From Megalobrama amblycephala (lineage: Eukaryota; Chordata; Actinopteri; Cypriniformes; Xenocyprididae): a DNA stretch of 64,000 nucleotides. The notes beneath the pieces are model-generated. The model was not told the DNA's origin and did not search any database. It saw only the letters and a program-made list of their open reading frames with translations. Each line of letters opens with the position of its first letter. Within the stretch, counting starts at the first letter, position 1. Below are positions 1 through 12,200 of this stretch, piece after piece. The stretch is taken from contig NC_063054.1 of NCBI RefSeq assembly GCF_018812025.1, positions 22,207,308-22,271,307 of the forward strand, read 5' to 3'. The translations under genes were made by a program, and so were the position numbers.

Positions 1-1138
1 CTTTTTAACATTCCTATCTAGGCGTTTTAGCGCTAATAATTATCCAGACACTCCAGATCTCATAAAAGCCTGTTTGAGCCTGTAAAGTGATCCCCCTCCT
101 TTGTGGCAGCAGTTATGCCCTCTTATGAAGGTGATGTATCGATTTACATGATTTTTGTGACACATTTGTAATATATGAACCACAGACTTATTGCTTTCTC
201 ATATATTTCTGGTTTGAGGGAAAGAGAGAAAGGAAAAACGGAGGGAAAAAGGCCATTTAGTAGGATGAGGATGTTTGAAGTGATGAAAAAGAGAGAAAGA
301 AGGACATTTACTTTTTACCATGACTGATTTTGTCTCCACTGCATTATAAAACACAGCAGGGATGCTTCTCTAATTGCTAAGCAGGAGTTTTCATTTCGTT
401 AGTGTGTGTTTTAATGTTTTGCTGAGTGGTCATAGAGGTTGTCATTAGTGGCAAAAAATGACAGCAACAATGTTCTCTTCAGCACACAGCTCTCAGATGT
501 CCGCTCTAATTTTTGCAGCTTTCTATCTTACTTTCTAATATTACTGATATAGATTTACTGACTTAAACCTGCAACTTTGGTTTAAAAGTTTTGAAAGTTA
601 GAATTAAATTATATTAGGGTGGATTTGAGTATTGCCCTAGACATGCAGGTATGCATCACGCTTTGCTGAGCCACTGATCTACCAAATCCCATGACTGACA
701 ATGGCAGATGTAGGATTGAGGTTATCAAATTAAATGTCACTAGTTCATTCAAGCACACTTGAATTGGTCAGCAAGAATGATTGTTCTTTCAGAGCTCAAA
801 AATTGACAACTCAGTAGAAATTTTTTAAAAATTATTTTTTTCTTTTTTTGACCATTTCTAATTGTAATGTTATTTTTTTACATTTAATTCATGACTTGGA
901 AATGGAAAAATAGTACAAATACTACAGACCTGGTGTTCAAATCAATATATCACATAGATGATTTATTTAACAAAATGGTAAAATATCATTTAATAATTAA
1001 TCATTAATGATTAGTCTAATTAATATTCACGGGCAAAGCCACAGTTTACCAACAAGAAAGTCTCTCAACTTTCTATAACAAAAGGGTCATCTGTGATAAG
1101 AAGAAGAAGAAGAAGAAAAAGAGTAATTGCTCAAACCC

Positions 1139-1557
1139 TTAAAGGCAGGGTTAGCAATTTTGGAGAGGCTAGCAATAGCAAGCTAGCTTTGAAAGTATAA
1201 GATCCCACCCTCCCTTCAGAGCCACACCTCCTCCAAAAGACAAGAATGCACACAGCAGTCTGCAAAGCATCACGAGATGAGAGTGTTTTTAGAGGCAGCT
1301 TGCATCGTCATTATGTTGAATACGCATGAAAAAGAAGTAGCAGTAATAGTAGTCGTCTGGTTTTTTGTTAGAAGTAAGAAGAAACCTCATTGCTTGACTG
1401 GCTACTCTCTGCTTTCTCAGACGACAACATTTTTGTCTTGTGTCGGCCAGACAGCCACCATAGTTTCTCTATGTGCTTCGAAAGGGGTGAGCGCCTTTGG
1501 TTGCAGTTCGCAACCTCACCGCTAGATGCCGCTAAAATTTACACAGTGCACCTTTAA
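1139..1557. repeat. Non-autonomous TIR element, TTAAAGG family
   Basis: It starts TTAAAGGCAGGGTTAGCAAT and ends GTGCACCTTTAA. Its first ~140 bp match the start of the 1.4-kb element at 52634-54040, including the shared block GCTAGCAATAGCAAGCTAGC. The terminal TTAA on each side fits a TTAA target duplication, but that is inference. There is no coding capacity. Confidence 0.6.
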
Positions 1558-2917
1558 ATGATAGTTCACCCTAAATGAAAATTCTGTCATAATTTACTCA
1601 TCTCATTTTATTCCAAATACATATGGCTTGCTTTCTTCTGCAGAACATTAAAGACCCTGTAAAGCCATATTAAAGTATGTGTTCTGGGTTTGAAAAATGG
1701 GACCCACTTTATATTAAGTAGCCTTAACTACTATGTACTTACATTTAAATTAATCATTTGATACAATGCACTTATTGTGTAAATACATGTTTTTACATTG
1801 TACTTATATTTTAAAAACACCTGCATGTAATTACATCTGTAATTAATTTCTGTAATTACATTTATAATTACACTGTTGACCATCCCTTAACCCTTACCCC
1901 TACCCTTAAACCTACCCATACCACCAAAGCTTTCCCTAACCTTACCAGTATCCCACCTCAATAGCTGCAAAAGTGTTTTGCAATTCAATATGAACCCAAT
2001 AAGTACATTGTACTTATTTTTTGATGTAAGTACATAGTAGTTAAGGCCACTTAATATAAAGTGGGACCGAAAAATGTGTTAACCACCCAGCCAAATTTGA
2101 ACGATTAAAAAAAATCGGCAAGTAAATGAAATAAGTTATCATCATTTATCGTGAAAAAATAAGCAGTATTCTCTGCTCTCAAATGCTGGGGGCGTGTCTG
2201 CTGTCGGCACTGAAACCACACCTACTCTAGTCTCAACTGACTTGACTAATGAGTCCAACATGAAGGCCGAGGCGGGAGATAGTCTGTTCAGCCCCATTCA
2301 CCAATAACAGCAGATTATCAGTGAATCCGTTGTCTCTGATGAAAGTTTGTAAAACTATCCGGTGTAAAATGATCATTATCGCAACCAGGTGATATGCATT
2401 TGCGTGACGAATGCATTACTAGCTAGCAAAATGTAGGCAGTATAACTAAAGATAATGAAACTTGAGATTGAGCGTGCGAGCCGCTGTAGCGTTAGGGGCG
2501 GCGCAATGCTCGGTGCGTCTTTGACAGTTAGTTATATAGTGTTTGGGGCGGGGCAATGCTCGGGGGCTCCAGTGAGTCATCAAACCCCCATTTTAGCTCC
2601 GCCCAAAAAATCCTGAAAAACTGTTTAACACTCTAACTTCACAATTCAGTACTACATAGTTCACAGTCTTTGTAATGTGTTTCAGCAATACATTTGAAAT
2701 ATTTATAATGTGATTAGAAACAATTCAGATAATTCTGAGAAATATCTGTGTTTTTGTTGTCCATACAATTGAATTCATTGGGCTCCCAGATTCAATATTC
2801 TTCAAAATATCTTCTTTTTATGTTCCACAGAAGAAAGTCATACAGCTAGGGAACATTAATGGGAGTGAGTAAATGATGACAGAATTTAGATTTTTCAGGT
2901 GATCTAACCCTTTATAA
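1556..2917. repeat. Angel-like inverted-repeat element, split by ~1.1 kb
   Basis: The left end (1556-1640) reads ATAGTTCACCCTAAATGAAA, the head of the common cyprinid family seen complete at 17725, 51010 and 59292. The matching right end (about 2785-2917) has the usual order: a CTTCAAAATATCTTCTTTT-like block, then GGAGTGAGTAAATGATGACA, then a degenerate terminus. The middle includes the separate TIR element at 1699-2068. The likely reading is one old element expanded by a later insertion. The Angel name is from memory of teleost short inverted-repeat elements. Confidence 0.5.
1699..2068. repeat. TIR element (CCCACTTTATATTAAGT family)
   Basis: The left end reads CCCACTTTATATTAAGTAGC and continues through TTAACTACTATGTACTTACA. 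The right end is its reverse complement with few mismatches and terminates near 2068. The inverted arms are about 60 bp of a ~370-bp unit. There is no open reading frame. Confidence 0.75.
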
Positions 2918-4824
2918 TCGTATAAATTTGGGGGATGAATTACAAAGTGGTCCAAATGGGTCCAAAGTTAATTTGCATGATTTCCACATTGTGGAAATGC
3001 AGGCCTGTACGCAGCTGTGCTATCATCCTCCAGCTGTTGGCTTATTTTATCCAATCAGCAATCGCTGATGTCATTCTCACCTGCAGGAAGTGTTGTCAAC
3101 GAGAATAACACAGTATTTGTGAAAGTTTGTGTGCCCTCCAGTATGTTCATATCCCACACATTGACTCACTCAGTACCTTGTACAATCAAACCTGTAGAGT
3201 GTGACTTGAGAGCTGATGTACCCTGAAGCTGAGCAGGCCTGTGGCAGAGAGATATGCTGTTTGCAGTGATGCCCACACACAGATCCTCATGTATTTCAAC
3301 ACACTCCTCTAGCACTTACTCTTTTTGAGATCTCTGTGGAGAAAACATTCAGCTTTAGCTCCCAGCTCAACACGATCGTGCAAAAGATGTTCAAAACGAA
3401 GACAAAAAAATGGAAACTTTCTGCTAAAGTTAGTTCTGAGAAATGCTTTATTTGTATGACACTTGATTTGAAATTTTGTTATGTAATACAGCAGTTCTCG
3501 TGACATTCATACATTTATAAGTTACGTCTTAAAGTCTGCATGAAATGAAAATTCACCCTATTTTCTTAATTAATGTTATTAATCTTATTGTGAATGAATC
3601 ATCTGTGCAGGTTACATTTTTTTGAAAAACTTTTGACCTTGCTATTTTTAATCAAGTCTCATTTGCTTCCAGTGACACAACACGTTTCTCTCTGGTGACA
3701 TATGCTGGACCTTTCCAATTGTTCGGATTCAAAACGAGTGGAGTTCGGAATCAAAAAAAGTGTCTTAATACTCTTATCCGCATATGCGCACACAACAGTC
3801 CATCATTTCTTTATTTAGTGTAGAGAGCAGTGTCAGTTCTTGCAGATTTGAAATGGCCTTTTTCTTATGCCTATTTCAATACCTGTAATAAATTTAGAAG
3901 AGACTAATGTGGAGAAGCCTGTAGTTTGGGAACATTCAGGTCATGAAATGTGAAGTACAGATCTAAATCTGGATCTGAGGTGAAGAGAGAAGGAAAAAAG
4001 CCATGTCATTAATGACAAATTCCACCTCTGGACAGTCATACAATATGTAGAAGAGTTGCATTTCCCTCAGGCACAGAGAGAAGGAAAGAACAGGAAATTA
4101 AATCGAATTTGAAAATAAATTGCAAATTTCTGCATAATTATGTCCATGTCTATTTTTTGATGAGGACTATTTTGAGCTCCTCTCTAAATAACTCTGGAAA
4201 CAAGGAGCAGATTTTTTCTTTTTTGTAAATATTTTATATTATCTGTCTGAAGACTCTTGTGTCTGATTTGCTGAAGCACACATGGTGTTTTCACACAAAA
4301 AAAAAAGCACATAATTCGCTCAGGACTTGATATAGATATGTCACAAAACAGAACATTTCTGCACCACATCCCTTTGAACCTACAAATCTGTTTGATTCTA
4401 GCCTGTTTGTAGTGTCTCTCAGAGGTTCGGTTTATCCTGAAAGTTTATTTCTGTCGGTTCTGTATGAAGCCCTGTGATCCCAACATCTGAGGACTTAATT
4501 TAATGTACACAAGATATTTCATTCGTAGCTGCCCTAGGTGGTCTATCCGTGTATTATTAATGTTTGAAAGTCTGGGCATAAAGCTCCATTTTTTTTTTAT
4601 TTTTTTTTTTTTTTTTTTTATGACCTCTTATTAATCATAAAGGAGAACTAAAATAGCTAGAGCCTCAATGGCAGTTGCTCAGGTGTCGCATGACCCCTTG
4701 GAAGGATGTAACCTAAAGAGTGCCATCTTTGTTTTATGGGCTGTTGGTTACGGAAACATGCCATGTGATTGATCACTGACCATAGACAACAGGCAGGGAG
4801 AAATAGAAGCTCATGTCAGCTTAT

Positions 4825-5681
4825 AAAGGGGACCTATTATCCCCCTTTTTACAAGATGTGAAATAAGTCTCTGATGACAAGTTTTAGCTCAAAATACCCT
4901 ATAAATAATTTTTATAGCATGTTAAAATTGCCACTTTTGGGGGGGTGAGCAAAAATGTGCCATTTTTATGTGTCCTTTTAAATGCAAATGAGCTGGTGCT
5001 CCTAGAACCCTTTCAAGAAGAGGGCAGAGCTTTAAGAATTCATTCTCCAGCAACAACAAAACAGTACAATCTCACACACTGTCTGAAAATGTCAGAAACT
5101 GTCAGTAGTGGTGTTCAGCCTTATATTTGACTAGGAAACTCATATTTACAAAATTCTGATAGCACGTGAGGGCAGAAAACAGGCTGAGTCAATGGTAGCT
5201 TTAGCAACATTAGCCTACAGTGTGCCAACAATCTCTTAGAAAGACAATTTGTGAGGACTCTTACTTTGTCTGGATCTGAAGTTTCTGCACAAAGCATTGG
5301 TATTGGTATTGACCCACCTTTCAGAATCAACCTTTTTGAAAAATACCCTCGTTGGTGAAACAGTCTGGCGCAAAATGATTGGCGCAAACCGATATGACTT
5401 TACCAGTTTTCTTCGGGACATTTCCTTCGAAAATTAAATTTAACCACAATGTCCTCAGTGACTCCGATGGATACACTCAGGGCTGTGTCTATGCTAATAG
5501 GGCAGATCGTCACAGGCTGTGGGCGGGGCTTCTCCCTACAGTGACATCATTGTAGGGGGAAATCTGAATCAGCTTGTTTGAAGAGACTGCTTTTCATTTA
5601 TGGGAATTAAAAAAAAGAGCAAATAGATTTTTACCATTATAATATTTTAGAAAAGTGAATTTTGCATGATAGGTCCCCTTT
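4825..5681. repeat. TIR element (AAAGGGGACCTATTAT family)
   Basis: It begins AAAGGGGACCTATTAT and ends ATGATAGGTCCCCTTT, giving short inverted termini on an ~857-bp unit. The interior open frames are short, overlap on both strands and resemble nothing I know, so this reads as a non-autonomous DNA transposon. Confidence 0.7.
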
Positions 5682-6262
5682 CAGAGTTTTTAAAACATCT
5701 GCTGTACAAAAATGACTTGCTTTGTTTTTCTGACTGTTCACTCCTATTATTGAATCATTCAAAAGATGCTTAAGTTTATTAAAAGAACGTTTATTTAAAA
5801 ATTGAAAAATTTGTAGCGTAAATATTTAATATACACTGTCAACCAATCATGAATCAGTTTGCTTACTCATGCACTCCTAGCTGACCAATCAAAAGTCATT
5901 TTGACACATGCTTAAGTTCACCAAAGGCAAGTTCTGATTGGTCATGACATTTTTAGGCCATCAGTGTTGTTCTTGAGGTGGATTGATTTCAGGCATGAAC
6001 AACAAATGTAGAGTCAGGCCGACATGCAGCTCAGAAGATGTCCAGTTGCATTAAAGTTTGCTTGTCTAAACAACAGTCATCAAGTGTACATACATGTGTG
6101 GCTACCTGCCCAAATTTCTCTCGCTTGTATGCTTTTCTGTGTCGTCCCTTAAGCAGAATTTCAGTGTCTCATAATGTGCTTCCACTTGCTTGATAATACA
6201 GGAGTGGGAATGGCTCAGGAAAGGTTGATTAACTTGTCATTTCTTCTTATTTGTCTTCTTAG

Positions 6263-9200
6263 GTTCACATTTGCACAACAGGACTCATTGTTACTCCTCC
6301 ACCTAGCAGTCCTGTCACCACGGCGACAGTTTTCACATTTCCCCCAGAAACCAGCTATGCTTCTATTCCAGTGGTGAGTCCTTAAATTGACTTAGTATGT
6401 CCAAAATCTTCATCATCCTATCCATTATTCATATCACATCCTTCTGACCTGTGTGTATATGTAAAGTGATTTTTCACACGCAACCCTATTATTAGTCTTT
6501 GATAAATAAGCCAGGCCAAATAAGTGGCCGATATTTGCCATTTTGAGATTTTCTGTTTTGACCAATAACTGGTGAATTAACAGAATCGTTAAGCTCATTC
6601 TTGTAAGGTTTAAAATCAAAATTCAAGTTATGAAATCTTTTGTAACATTGTCATTTTTGATCAATGCATCCTTTGGGGGAAAAAAAAAAAATCGTACTGA
6701 CCCTAAACTTTTGAACTATAGTTCATCAAAATGCAAACACACTCACATAAACGAGGCAAATATAATCTCTCTCTCTCTCATTCTTATATATTTGCATACA
6801 CACACACTCTCAAGTGCAAACGCTAAACGAGGACAGTTTGCCATCTGATAGCCCTTCATCTCCCTCAACACAAACACACACACTATTTCAGGGAGTTGTG
6901 TGGGCCTCAGGGTGGACACTAATGGCTCTCTTAGATTGATGTGTGTGCAGTGCTATGAGGGTACTGTTTCCTTTTGTTTTCAATGCTTTGTTTTTGTAAT
7001 GGTGGCCTTAGAGTGAATCAGTTGCCTCTCTTATCTCATATATGGGATTTAAAAGCACCAGAGAGCAAGACAGTTGTTTTCTAATTGCAGTAAATCCACA
7101 TTAAGCAATTATAACGCAAGACAAATGAATTAATAAAACAAATTAGATGAGCATTAGTAGAGGAAAGCATTGTAGGAGAACTTAAAAATAAAAAAAAAGT
7201 GACTTAAAGCAACAAAACAGGCATTACCGTGTGAGAGTTGTTTTCATAGTGGTGCCACTGGGCTCATAAAGTCTGTTTGCAGATGTGTGCGTTGGTCCAT
7301 ATGGAACCGATTTATCCGTCTTCAGCCAGACATGTAGCCCAGACTGGATATCCACCAATCACAACACCTGCCACAGCCAAACTCCCTGCTTGTTAGCAAC
7401 CAGCACACAAGCTGGAAAGTCACAGTCAGTGGGATTATGGTTTTATGGCATTGTCCAAACTTGTCAGGGATCTCTCTGACATAATTTCCTGCTACACATA
7501 CATCTCAGTTATGTATATGAATGCACAGCACATATATCAGAAAAATAACAATGAATATGGGCTGATATAAGAAATAATGTAGCTCAAAACAAAATGTATG
7601 CACTTCAAATGCATTGTTTCTTAGGTACACATGATTTTGTAGGCGTTGTAATATTAACAGATGTGTTTGATTATTTCAGGATGCTCTTCCTCCTCCACCT
7701 CCTCCTCCACCTCAGTCCCAGTCCTCAGCTGTGGGCGCTGCTGCCTTGAATGCTGGTCAAAGGCCGTCACCTGCTGCGGGTGACCAGAGTGGCCGTCAGA
7801 GACCTACAGTGTGAGTAGAAAATGCACACACTTTAAATATGCAACTTTAATTCAATTTAGACTGTTGGAGAGAGTATGAGAGAGTTTCAACTCTAACTCA
7901 CCTCTCTGCTGTTACCTAATGCCAGCTGAGCTTGACTGAACACACAGGTGAGGGGTCAAAGGTCATCTCTAAGGGGAGTAGGTTTGTCTCTGGGGACCTA
8001 ACCTGAGCCCTGATCCCTCACCTTTCACCTTTTGTCTCCATGTCAACTAAACGCAGAACTTAACACACCTGATTTCTGTTGGATTCGCCTGTAGTGCCCT
8101 GTGTGATGTTTATGCCTATTATTCACGGCATTACCATTTCCAAGGCAATTTTTAAAGACTTCATGACTTTTTGGTGTCCTTATAAATTGAGAGTATGTAC
8201 ATTGAGATTAGATTATGATCTATGATAGCCATGTGGACACAGCGCCACCCCTGTTCGATCAGCAGTACTGTACTTTGCAAATTAACTTTAAAATATTTTT
8301 TTAATTTTATAAATAATTAAATAAAAATACAACTTCTTAATAAATTAAAAATAAATAAAAAAAATTATTAATTAAAAATAAATTAAATAAGGATTTTTTT
8401 TTTTTAATTAGCACAAATTTACAAAGGATGAAATGTGTGTCTTTTGTTTGTTTGTGTTTTTTTAAATATTGGACATGATTCTCTCTCAGGTATGTGGCGA
8501 TGTTTCCCTACACGCCCCGTAAGGAAGATGAGTTGGAATTGAGGAAGGGAGAGATGTTTCTGGTGCTGGAGCGCTGTCAGGACGGCTGGTTTAAAGGAAC
8601 ATCCATGCACACTGGCAAGATTGGAGTGTTCCCTGGTAACTACATGAGTCCTGTCAACAGGTATGGTACACATAAACGCACACACTTGTACATGTTATCA
8701 CTCATATGCTTTGTAAGTTAAAGAAAGATTAGATTGTCCTCTGGCTTTCCAGTGGTGCACGCCACTGCAATAAAAGGTACATTTTGTTGACAATTCATCA
8801 ATTATAATGTATATTACAAATTGAAAAATTTGTAAAATGTGGGATAAGTCAAAATTGTTTTTTGCTAACTGATTTTTTGCTACAAATGCTATCAAAAAAG
8901 CTTCTTTTTCACCTGGGACATTACTTTAAACTCAGCACTCCCTTGTGGCACACATGAGAATTACATACATTATCATTTACTTATTACATGAAAACACCTC
9001 ACCTGAAAACATTCAATGTGATGAACAACTTTTTTTCTAGATCATTATCTATTACATTTTGTTTTTCCTTATCAGACCTATGACGTAAAAAACAATATAA
9101 CTAGACAGAGCCCTTTAAATGTTCAGTTGGATGTTAAATGTATGGATGTTTCTGTTGATTTGCTGTAAAATGCATTGCTGTTCAAAAGAGGATACGAATT

Positions 9201-12200
9201 GGATAAAGAAATATCAGTGTAGAGGGTCTTGATCCTCACACTTCTCTCTTTTACTGCAGGACTGTTTCTGGCAGCAGTCAGCCAAAAGTTCCCCTGACCC
9301 TGTGCTCCCAGGCTGGACGTGGCGTCACCATTGTTAGCCCCTCCTCTGCTCCTCTTGGAGCCGCCCTGGGGAGTGTCGACCCCAGCAAACCCCTTCCAGT
9401 CTGCCCAAATCCCACCCCATCTTGCTCACTACCTGCTGCTGTAGTAACAGCTGCACATATACCCACTGGTCAGCACCCCAAAGTGCTCATGCATGTGACG
9501 TCACAGATGACAGTTAACCAGGCACGCAGTGCGGTCAGAACAGGTAGAAATACATGCACACACACACACACACACACACCCCTAAAAACAAACATCACTC
9601 AGAATTTTAGTACAAAAACAGGCACTCCTAATATTATTAAATAGTTAACATGTTTTTAATCTCTGAATTAAAATTATTTTTGTTATTTTGGCAACACTTT
9701 ACAAAAAGGTCTCTTTCTTTAACATTAGTTAATGTATCAACTAACATGAACTAACAATGAGCAATACATTTATTACAGTATTTATTAACCTTTGATAATG
9801 TTAACAAAAATACAGTTGTTCATTGTTTGTTCTTGTTAGTTCACAGTGAATAAACTAATGTTAACAAATACAACTTTTGATTTTAATAATGTATTAGTAA
9901 ATGCTGAAATTAACATGAACTAAGATTAATAAATGCTGTAGAAGTGTTGTGAGATCTTTCATGTTAACTAAAGTAGTTAACTAATATTAACTAATGAAAT
10001 CTCATTATAAAGTGTTACCGATATTTTTTGGGGGGGATACCATAATGAAAAGAAAAGCCTCATTAAAAATGAATTCTTTTTATCAAAATTTACTGTACTG
10101 TGTACACTCACATGCACTAAATTGTCACTATATTGATACTTTTTCCAAAATCATATACTCATTAATAAAAAGAGTATATTTCTAAAATCTCTGTTTTAAA
10201 CTACATTTGAAAAAAAATCTTCATCATGGATACTCGAATTTGTCATTACAACCATAATTCATTCTTTTATTCCACCTTTTTTCCCACCAGCTGTGAGTCA
10301 CAGTCAGGACCGGCCTACGGCAGCAGTGACGCCCATCCAATCCCACAATCCTGTGGCTTACCTTCCTAGCACAGCTGTGGTTCTTCAGGCCTCACCTGTC
10401 CTCGGCTCCAGCCCGGGATCCTCCTCAGCCAGAGTCGGTGTGGCTATGGGATGTGCGGCCGCCTCCTTGACCCCTCCTAATGTTAGCGCTGCTTCTTTGG
10501 ACGGTGATGTCATGAGACCTGTGTCTGTGGTAACACTTCCTGTGAACCCTGGCAGCGCAAAATCTCTGGGTGCAGCCTCGAACCATGGTGTTGCTTGTAG
10601 ATTGGATAAAGACTGCAAGGTAAGACCACTGAACTAAAGCTTTTACTAATAATGTAGGTCACATGGCCTCCTGAATCCCTCTACAGCTTTTTTTTTTTTT
10701 TAATGGTATCTTGCTTTTGTTTTGCCCCCCATCTGTATTATTTTAATGTGCTGAATAGGGCATTTGGCAGTTAGAAATTCTCTCCGTTTCACCTCATTTG
10801 CTGAGCTGGATGGTTAAGCCTGCTGATATAGAGCTGAAATCATCATTTTTTTCATGATTTAGATTGTTGCGAACCCAGAGGACACAACCCTGAGTGTTCT
10901 TTGGCTCAGTGTTCTGGGAGATTTCTCACTACTCTTACATGCACAGTGTAGCTGACTCTCAGATCTTCATAGTTCACTTTTATATAACATACCTGCCAGC
11001 TAGTCGTCTTTTCGCAAAATTCGCCTTTTTGGATCAAAATATATAATTAATTTAAAGAGGGATTTTTTTTTTTTTTTTTTAGGGGAAGTGGGAGGGAAAT
11101 TGCAAGCACAATAAACACAATAAACCTCACAAGAATCAAAAATGGGCTACTTTCCCATAGATGTCTCTAGAGCTGTCCCGATCTTTCTTGCCTCTCTGTG
11201 GCGTGACAGACCGCTGTAATGCTTCAGTTCAAGCACAGCACACGTGATCCGAACATTTCTTCCACTTTACTGGTTACAACACAAAATAAAAATATATTCG
11301 AAGGTATGTTTAAAGATACAGTACAACTTACCAAAATCCACATCACGCCTCATGTAATCGATCAATCAGTATTTCAACTGCGGAAGGGCGTCAATAAAAC
11401 AGCTTGTAAAATTGTCACATTTACCTCAGAAAAGCCGTTCAATGTCCAAATGTCCAATGTCCAAGTCAGCTACAAAAATAAACTTGAGAGGAGCATTTTG
11501 CTACATATATGCACTCTAGGCTATTGCATATTCATTGTATTTGTACTTAACATGTGCTTCAATATTGAATGTATAAATCCATTTTATGACAGCCACCATA
11601 TAAAATGGCATAATATGACAGCCTATATAAAAAACAAGTAGAAACATAATTGTCATTAAAAATGTATTTGTAACGTTATTGTAAAAACGTATTAGTTATA
11701 TATAAGTAGCTTACAAATCGATTAATTTTTACTTTTAATATTATAATGATGTACCAGCTGTGGTTCCCTGTATAGTTTACAGCATTAGTTGAGAGATATT
11801 TTTTCTTTGAGAAAATTTGCCATGTACTGTTCCAGATAGGCCCCAAATGAATCAATATTGAATTGAAGGTAATCAATCAAAATCAAATCCAGTTGTGAAA
11901 TTTGTGTCAATGCCCAGTGTCAATAAATGTTTTTTTTTGTTTTTTGTTTTTTTTTTTGAAGAAAAGTGATATAAAAATGTAGAGTAGAACAATTAAGGAG
12001 AGGGACAGTCTTAAATAAGAACAAAACTAATAAAGAATTTAGTATGATCATGTGATGGCAGTAGACACACTTGGTCTCATATTCATGCTAATTTTTAGGC
12101 TATGACATAAAATTGTTTGATGGAAACACCAAAATGAATAAAATCTTAAAGGTGCCCTAGAATTAAAAATTTAATTTATCTTGGCATAGTTAAATAACAA

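Larger units (their letters stand above)
1..6262 (+). other. Intron sequence upstream of the first visible sh3rf1 exon
   Basis: No open frame here resembles a known protein, and the first recognisable sh3rf1 exon begins at 6263, so this is read as intron. It contains several inverted-repeat elements, annotated separately, a short GAA-type simple repeat near 1098-1122 and a long T run near 4590-4620. I see no exon for the middle part of the SH3RF1 protein, so the upstream exons probably lie outside the window. The remaining sequence is featureless AT-rich DNA. Confidence 0.6.

Noticed and set aside
1277..1525. 82-codon frame with a hydrophobic start
   Set aside because: Lies wholly inside the 1139-1557 repeat, which recurs at 52634 without keeping the frame.
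8419..8685. 88-codon minus-strand frame
   Set aside because: Antisense to the sh3rf1 SH3-3 exon.
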